Part shown: piece after piece, positions 39,287-41,604 of the stretch
Layout of the letters: each line of letters starts with the position of its first letter
How positions within the stretch are numbered: the first letter of the stretch is position 1
NCBI RefSeq assembly: GCF_001426485.1
Contig: NZ_LMET01000001.1
Span: 793,793 to 835,396, forward strand
Source: Aeromicrobium sp. Root472D3
Lineage (GTDB): Bacteria > Actinomycetota > Actinomycetes > Propionibacteriales > Nocardioidaceae
DNA: 41,604 bases
Direction: 5' to 3'
Program-made: the position numbers and the translations under genes
The notes under the pieces: generated by a model
Seen by the model: only the letters and a program-made list of their open reading frames with translations
Databases searched by the model: none
Told to the model about the DNA's origin: nothing

Positions 39287-41374
39287 ATGGCCGAGGCGCA
39301 GTGGACAGATGAACCCCTCGGATCGGCGAAGCAGGACACCCTCGACCGTGCGCTCTACGCGAAGCGGGCCGCAGAACGAATTCATGCGAGCCACTCGTTT
39401 GAGTCAAGCTCTGTCTTCGGCCTGAGCGGACCTTGGGGCAGCGGCAAAACGTCGTTCATCAACATGATTGTGGAAGAGTTGAAAGAGGCGCATCCCCAAT
39501 GGGTAGTCGCGCGCTTCACTCCTTGGGCGACGAGCGACGTCGCCGGGCTCTTGGGTGAGTTCTACTCGTCCCTGATTGCGGCGCTACCCAAGAAGAAGTC
39601 ACGGCATGTGAAGCGCGCTCTCGCCGCGACGGCCAGAGTGGCTGCGCCCGCTGCGACCGCTATCCCGTATGGGGGTGGCTCGGTGTCGCGGCTACTCACC
39701 TCGATCAGCGGCCTGCTCACCAAATCGCCGTCGTGGGAGAAAGCTTTCCGAAAAGCGGAGGCGGAACTGAAGAAGTTTCAGTTGCCGATCCTTCTTGTAG
39801 TAGACGACATCGACCGCCTCCACGTAGACGAACTGATGGCCGTGCTCCGGGTGGTGCGGCTCCTGGGACGTTTCGACGGCGTCCAGTACCTTCTGGCCTA
39901 CGACGACGAGACTCTGTTTCGAAGCCTGTCTACTGCTCAGGCCGCTGGAGAGAACGATGGTTCCGCTGAACGCTTCATGGAGAAGATCGTCCAGTATCCG
40001 CTCTTGGTGCCACCGCTCTTGAGGCACCAGCAGTTGACTCGGCTCAATGCTGGATTGGGGCGTGTCGCACGGAGGGATCTCGATGAAGACGGCCGTATCA
40101 GTGCGCTGATCGATTCGTTTTTGGCGCTCTTGCAGACACCCCGCTCGATCGACCGGTATATCGCGCAACTCGAGCACCATCTGCCGTTGATCCCGCCGGA
40201 CGAAATTGATGACGTCGACGTTGTACTTCTAACTCTGATCAGGATGAGTTTTCCTCGACTGTTTGGCGAGATCCCACCAAGTAAGAACGAACTCATCGCT
40301 GGTCACACGGGCGAGATGGACCTGAAGAGTCAACCGTTCGAGTACGTGAGGTTTAATCCGGAGCCGCTATTCAACCTAGTTCCAGATCATCATCGAGCAC
40401 ACGCCAAGAAGCTCCTTGTCTCGCTCTTCCCCAATCTCAGAGAGAAGGGCCAGATTGGGGTCAATGGAAGCCGAACCCGACGGGGTGTGGGAACCGAGGA
40501 GTACTTCGATAGGTACTTCGCGATGGGCATTCCCGCTCATGACGTCAGCGACGCGGCAGTCCACGCGGCTGTTGATGCTGCAGCAAGTGGTGATGGCGAA
40601 GGCCTAACCGCGCTACTGGTCTCTGCCGACGACGCCCGACGCCTCCTGATCCTTGGCAAGGCAGCCGAGCCTAGGCGACAGCCATCGACCGACTCCGGCC
40701 GACTGAAGCTCGTCGAGGTGCTGACCATGATCGTGAACGATATGCCAGACGAAGGAGGCACGCCGTTCGGTGGCCAGGACCAGATTCTGAGCTGGATCGG
40801 TCGTCTACTGATCGAAGTCGACCGAAACGCACCGCCCACGAAGATTCTGGACGCTCTTGCTGGTCTTTCGAGCAGCGCCCTTCGTATTCGCGTTTGGCGC
40901 CGCGTGGGCCATGAGCTCGAGAACCGAAGTAGGGAGACCGCGCCGGGTTGGTATGGGGCAGTCAATCAAGCGCTCGCTGATGAAGCGGTGAACGGATTCC
41001 TCCATCATCTGGAACTACGCGATGAAGCGCCCGATCACTCGAGCGTCGGCTATCAGCTACATTTCGCGATGGGTGCTGGACGAAATGACGAACTCAAGCG
41101 GGAGATCGGGATGCTTGTCGAGACTGGCCGCACCGACCGAGCAACACTAGCTTCCCGCCTGGTCGCGGCGCGCACCTACACCGGTATGAAGCCAGACTGG
41201 ACGTTGTCGGAGGATTTTGATCAAGAGACCTTCGACGCACTTGCGCCCCCCGGCCACGATCCTTGGTATGACAAGCCATTGGTAGAGGTCGACGCCCGGG
41301 ATCTGACCTGGGCGAATCGTCGTCGTTTCGTCGCAGGACGTGTGAACGCGCCCCCGGTCGAGTCGACGTCCTAA
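39287..41374 (+). CDS. KAP-type P-loop NTPase
   Basis: A 695-residue P-loop NTPase of the KAP type. Walker A is GPWGSGKTS (48-56) in the FGLSGPWGSGKTSFINMI context characteristic of KAP; a Trp after the P-loop lies in RFTPWATSDVAG; Walker B is ILLVVDDIDRL (168-178). Hydrophobic but weak segments lie between them (~110-145), where many KAP proteins insert membrane helices. The C-terminal ~400 residues are helical with no recognised domain. The ATG at 39287 is chosen since MAEAQWTDEPLGSAKQDTLDR begins the conserved region. Base composition is clearly less GC-rich and third positions more mixed than in all genes to the left, suggesting horizontal gain. KAP proteins include phage-exclusion PifA. 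Confidence 0.85.
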   Translation: MAEAQWTDEPLGSAKQDTLDRALYAKRAAERIHASHSFESSSVFGLSGPWGSGKTSFINMIVEELKEAHPQWVVARFTPWATSDVAGLLGEFYSSLIAALPKKKSRHVKRALAATARVAAPAATAIPYGGGSVSRLLTSISGLLTKSPSWEKAFRKAEAELKKFQLPILLVVDDIDRLHVDELMAVLRVVRLLGRFDGVQYLLAYDDETLFRSLSTAQAAGENDGSAERFMEKIVQYPLLVPPLLRHQQLTRLNAGLGRVARRDLDEDGRISALIDSFLALLQTPRSIDRYIAQLEHHLPLIPPDEIDDVDVVLLTLIRMSFPRLFGEIPPSKNELIAGHTGEMDLKSQPFEYVRFNPEPLFNLVPDHHRAHAKKLLVSLFPNLREKGQIGVNGSRTRRGVGTEEYFDRYFAMGIPAHDVSDAAVHAAVDAAASGDGEGLTALLVSADDARRLLILGKAAEPRRQPSTDSGRLKLVEVLTMIVNDMPDEGGTPFGGQDQILSWIGRLLIEVDRNAPPTKILDALAGLSSSALRIRVWRRVGHELENRSRETAPGWYGAVNQALADEAVNGFLHHLELRDEAPDHSSVGYQLHFAMGAGRNDELKREIGMLVETGRTDRATLASRLVAARTYTGMKPDWTLSEDFDQETFDALAPPGHDPWYDKPLVEVDARDLTWANRRRFVAGRVNAPPVESTS

Positions 41375-41519
41375 GTGTCAAGAGCAGAACGAGTTTCGGC
41401 CACTCGCGACACCTCTGGGTCCGTTATGCCGCCGTGTTGCGATGCGAACACTTAAAGGAGTCTCTCCGCCGAGTTGCATCGACGTGCCGTCGGTGGAATG
41501 AGGGCACGCCGCGGCTGGC

Positions 41520-41604
41520 GTGACGCACGACGAAGCAAACGGGCTACGCGACCGACTGCTAGCTAAGCTGGGCGGAGTCGCCGAGCATTCGGGGGGGGGG
41601 GGGG
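41520..41604 (+). CDS. Possible N-terminus of a truncated gene at the contig edge
   Basis: A GTG at 41520 opens MTHDEANGLRDRLLAKLGGVAEHS, whose composition looks like a real helical start, before the run of G. There is no clear ribosome site. The remaining 41375-41519 holds nothing I can identify; a short minus-strand open frame also crosses it. Confidence 0.3.
   Translation, partial: MTHDEANGLRDRLLAKLGGVAEHSGGGG
41591..41604. other. Run of 14 G at the window end
   Basis: A homopolymer of 14 G closes the window. It resembles the poly-G tails of two-colour sequencing chemistry at an assembly edge and probably is not genomic. Confidence 0.7.

Noticed and set aside
39287..41374. KAP NTPase as part of a complete named antiphage system
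   Set aside because: No partner gene is visible before the contig edge, so only the single gene is claimed.
1..41604. CRISPR arrays, tRNA or rRNA genes, insertion sequences
   Set aside because: No regularly spaced repeats, no tRNA cloverleaf and no transposase motifs were seen on reading; a tRNA or IS search was not possible here.

Overview
The window is very GC-rich, uses GTG as well as ATG starts, and is packed with 4-bp ATGA/GTGA gene overlaps. Together with a complete mce lipid-import operon, a DUF222/HNH protein and MceG/YrbE proteins this points to a high-GC actinobacterium, most likely Nocardioidaceae (Aeromicrobium/Nocardioides type). That placement is inference from gene content, not a database match. 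The end of the window is a run of 14 G, which looks like a contig edge.

Layout. 90-2154: three small secreted proteins, two of them paralogues, separated by strong stem-loops. 2288-2889 (minus): a small XRE regulator and a DUF6907-like protein with a perfect 15-bp inverted repeat between them. 3195-13774: one lipid-import operon with an ATPase-permease fusion (MceG fused to YrbEA), YrbEB, six Mce proteins (MceA-F order) and two Mce-associated membrane proteins. Its gene junctions are almost all 4-bp overlaps. 13865-16587: an RDD membrane protein, an orphan biotinyl-domain protein, a membrane fatty-acid desaturase and an HExxH protein. 16592-19324: an Old Yellow Enzyme-type oxidoreductase with a palindrome over its start codon, a 48-residue membrane protein missed by length cut-offs, and a DUF222/HNH protein.

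19325-29649 is a divergon. The minus arm is thiolase-like protein, SDR, DUF1295 membrane protein, acyl-CoA thioesterase II and an NTF2/SnoaL-like protein. The plus arm is SCP2-type thiolase, carotenoid/stilbene cleavage oxygenase, tandem HxlR regulator, acyl-CoA synthetase and a VOC protein. It looks like a module that cleaves an alkene bond and feeds the fragments into CoA-linked breakdown.

29708-32276 holds the most interesting signal: a clear RsbQ-type alpha/beta hydrolase, one base upstream of a PAS-GGDEF-EAL protein. In Bacillus, RsbQ works with the PAS domain of the phosphatase RsbP. Here the output appears to have been exchanged for a c-di-GMP enzyme whose GGDEF site is degraded but whose EAL site is intact.

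32553-34194: an MmyB-type XRE regulator divergent from an SDR. 34280-39067: a tightly coupled operon of CaiB-type CoA-transferase, citryl-CoA-lyase-like protein, intradiol dioxygenase, DoxX-like membrane protein and an amidohydrolase, preceded by a TetR-like operator. I do not recognise this as a described pathway. 39287-41374: a KAP-type P-loop NTPase with visibly lower GC, probably acquired horizontally, then the contig edge.
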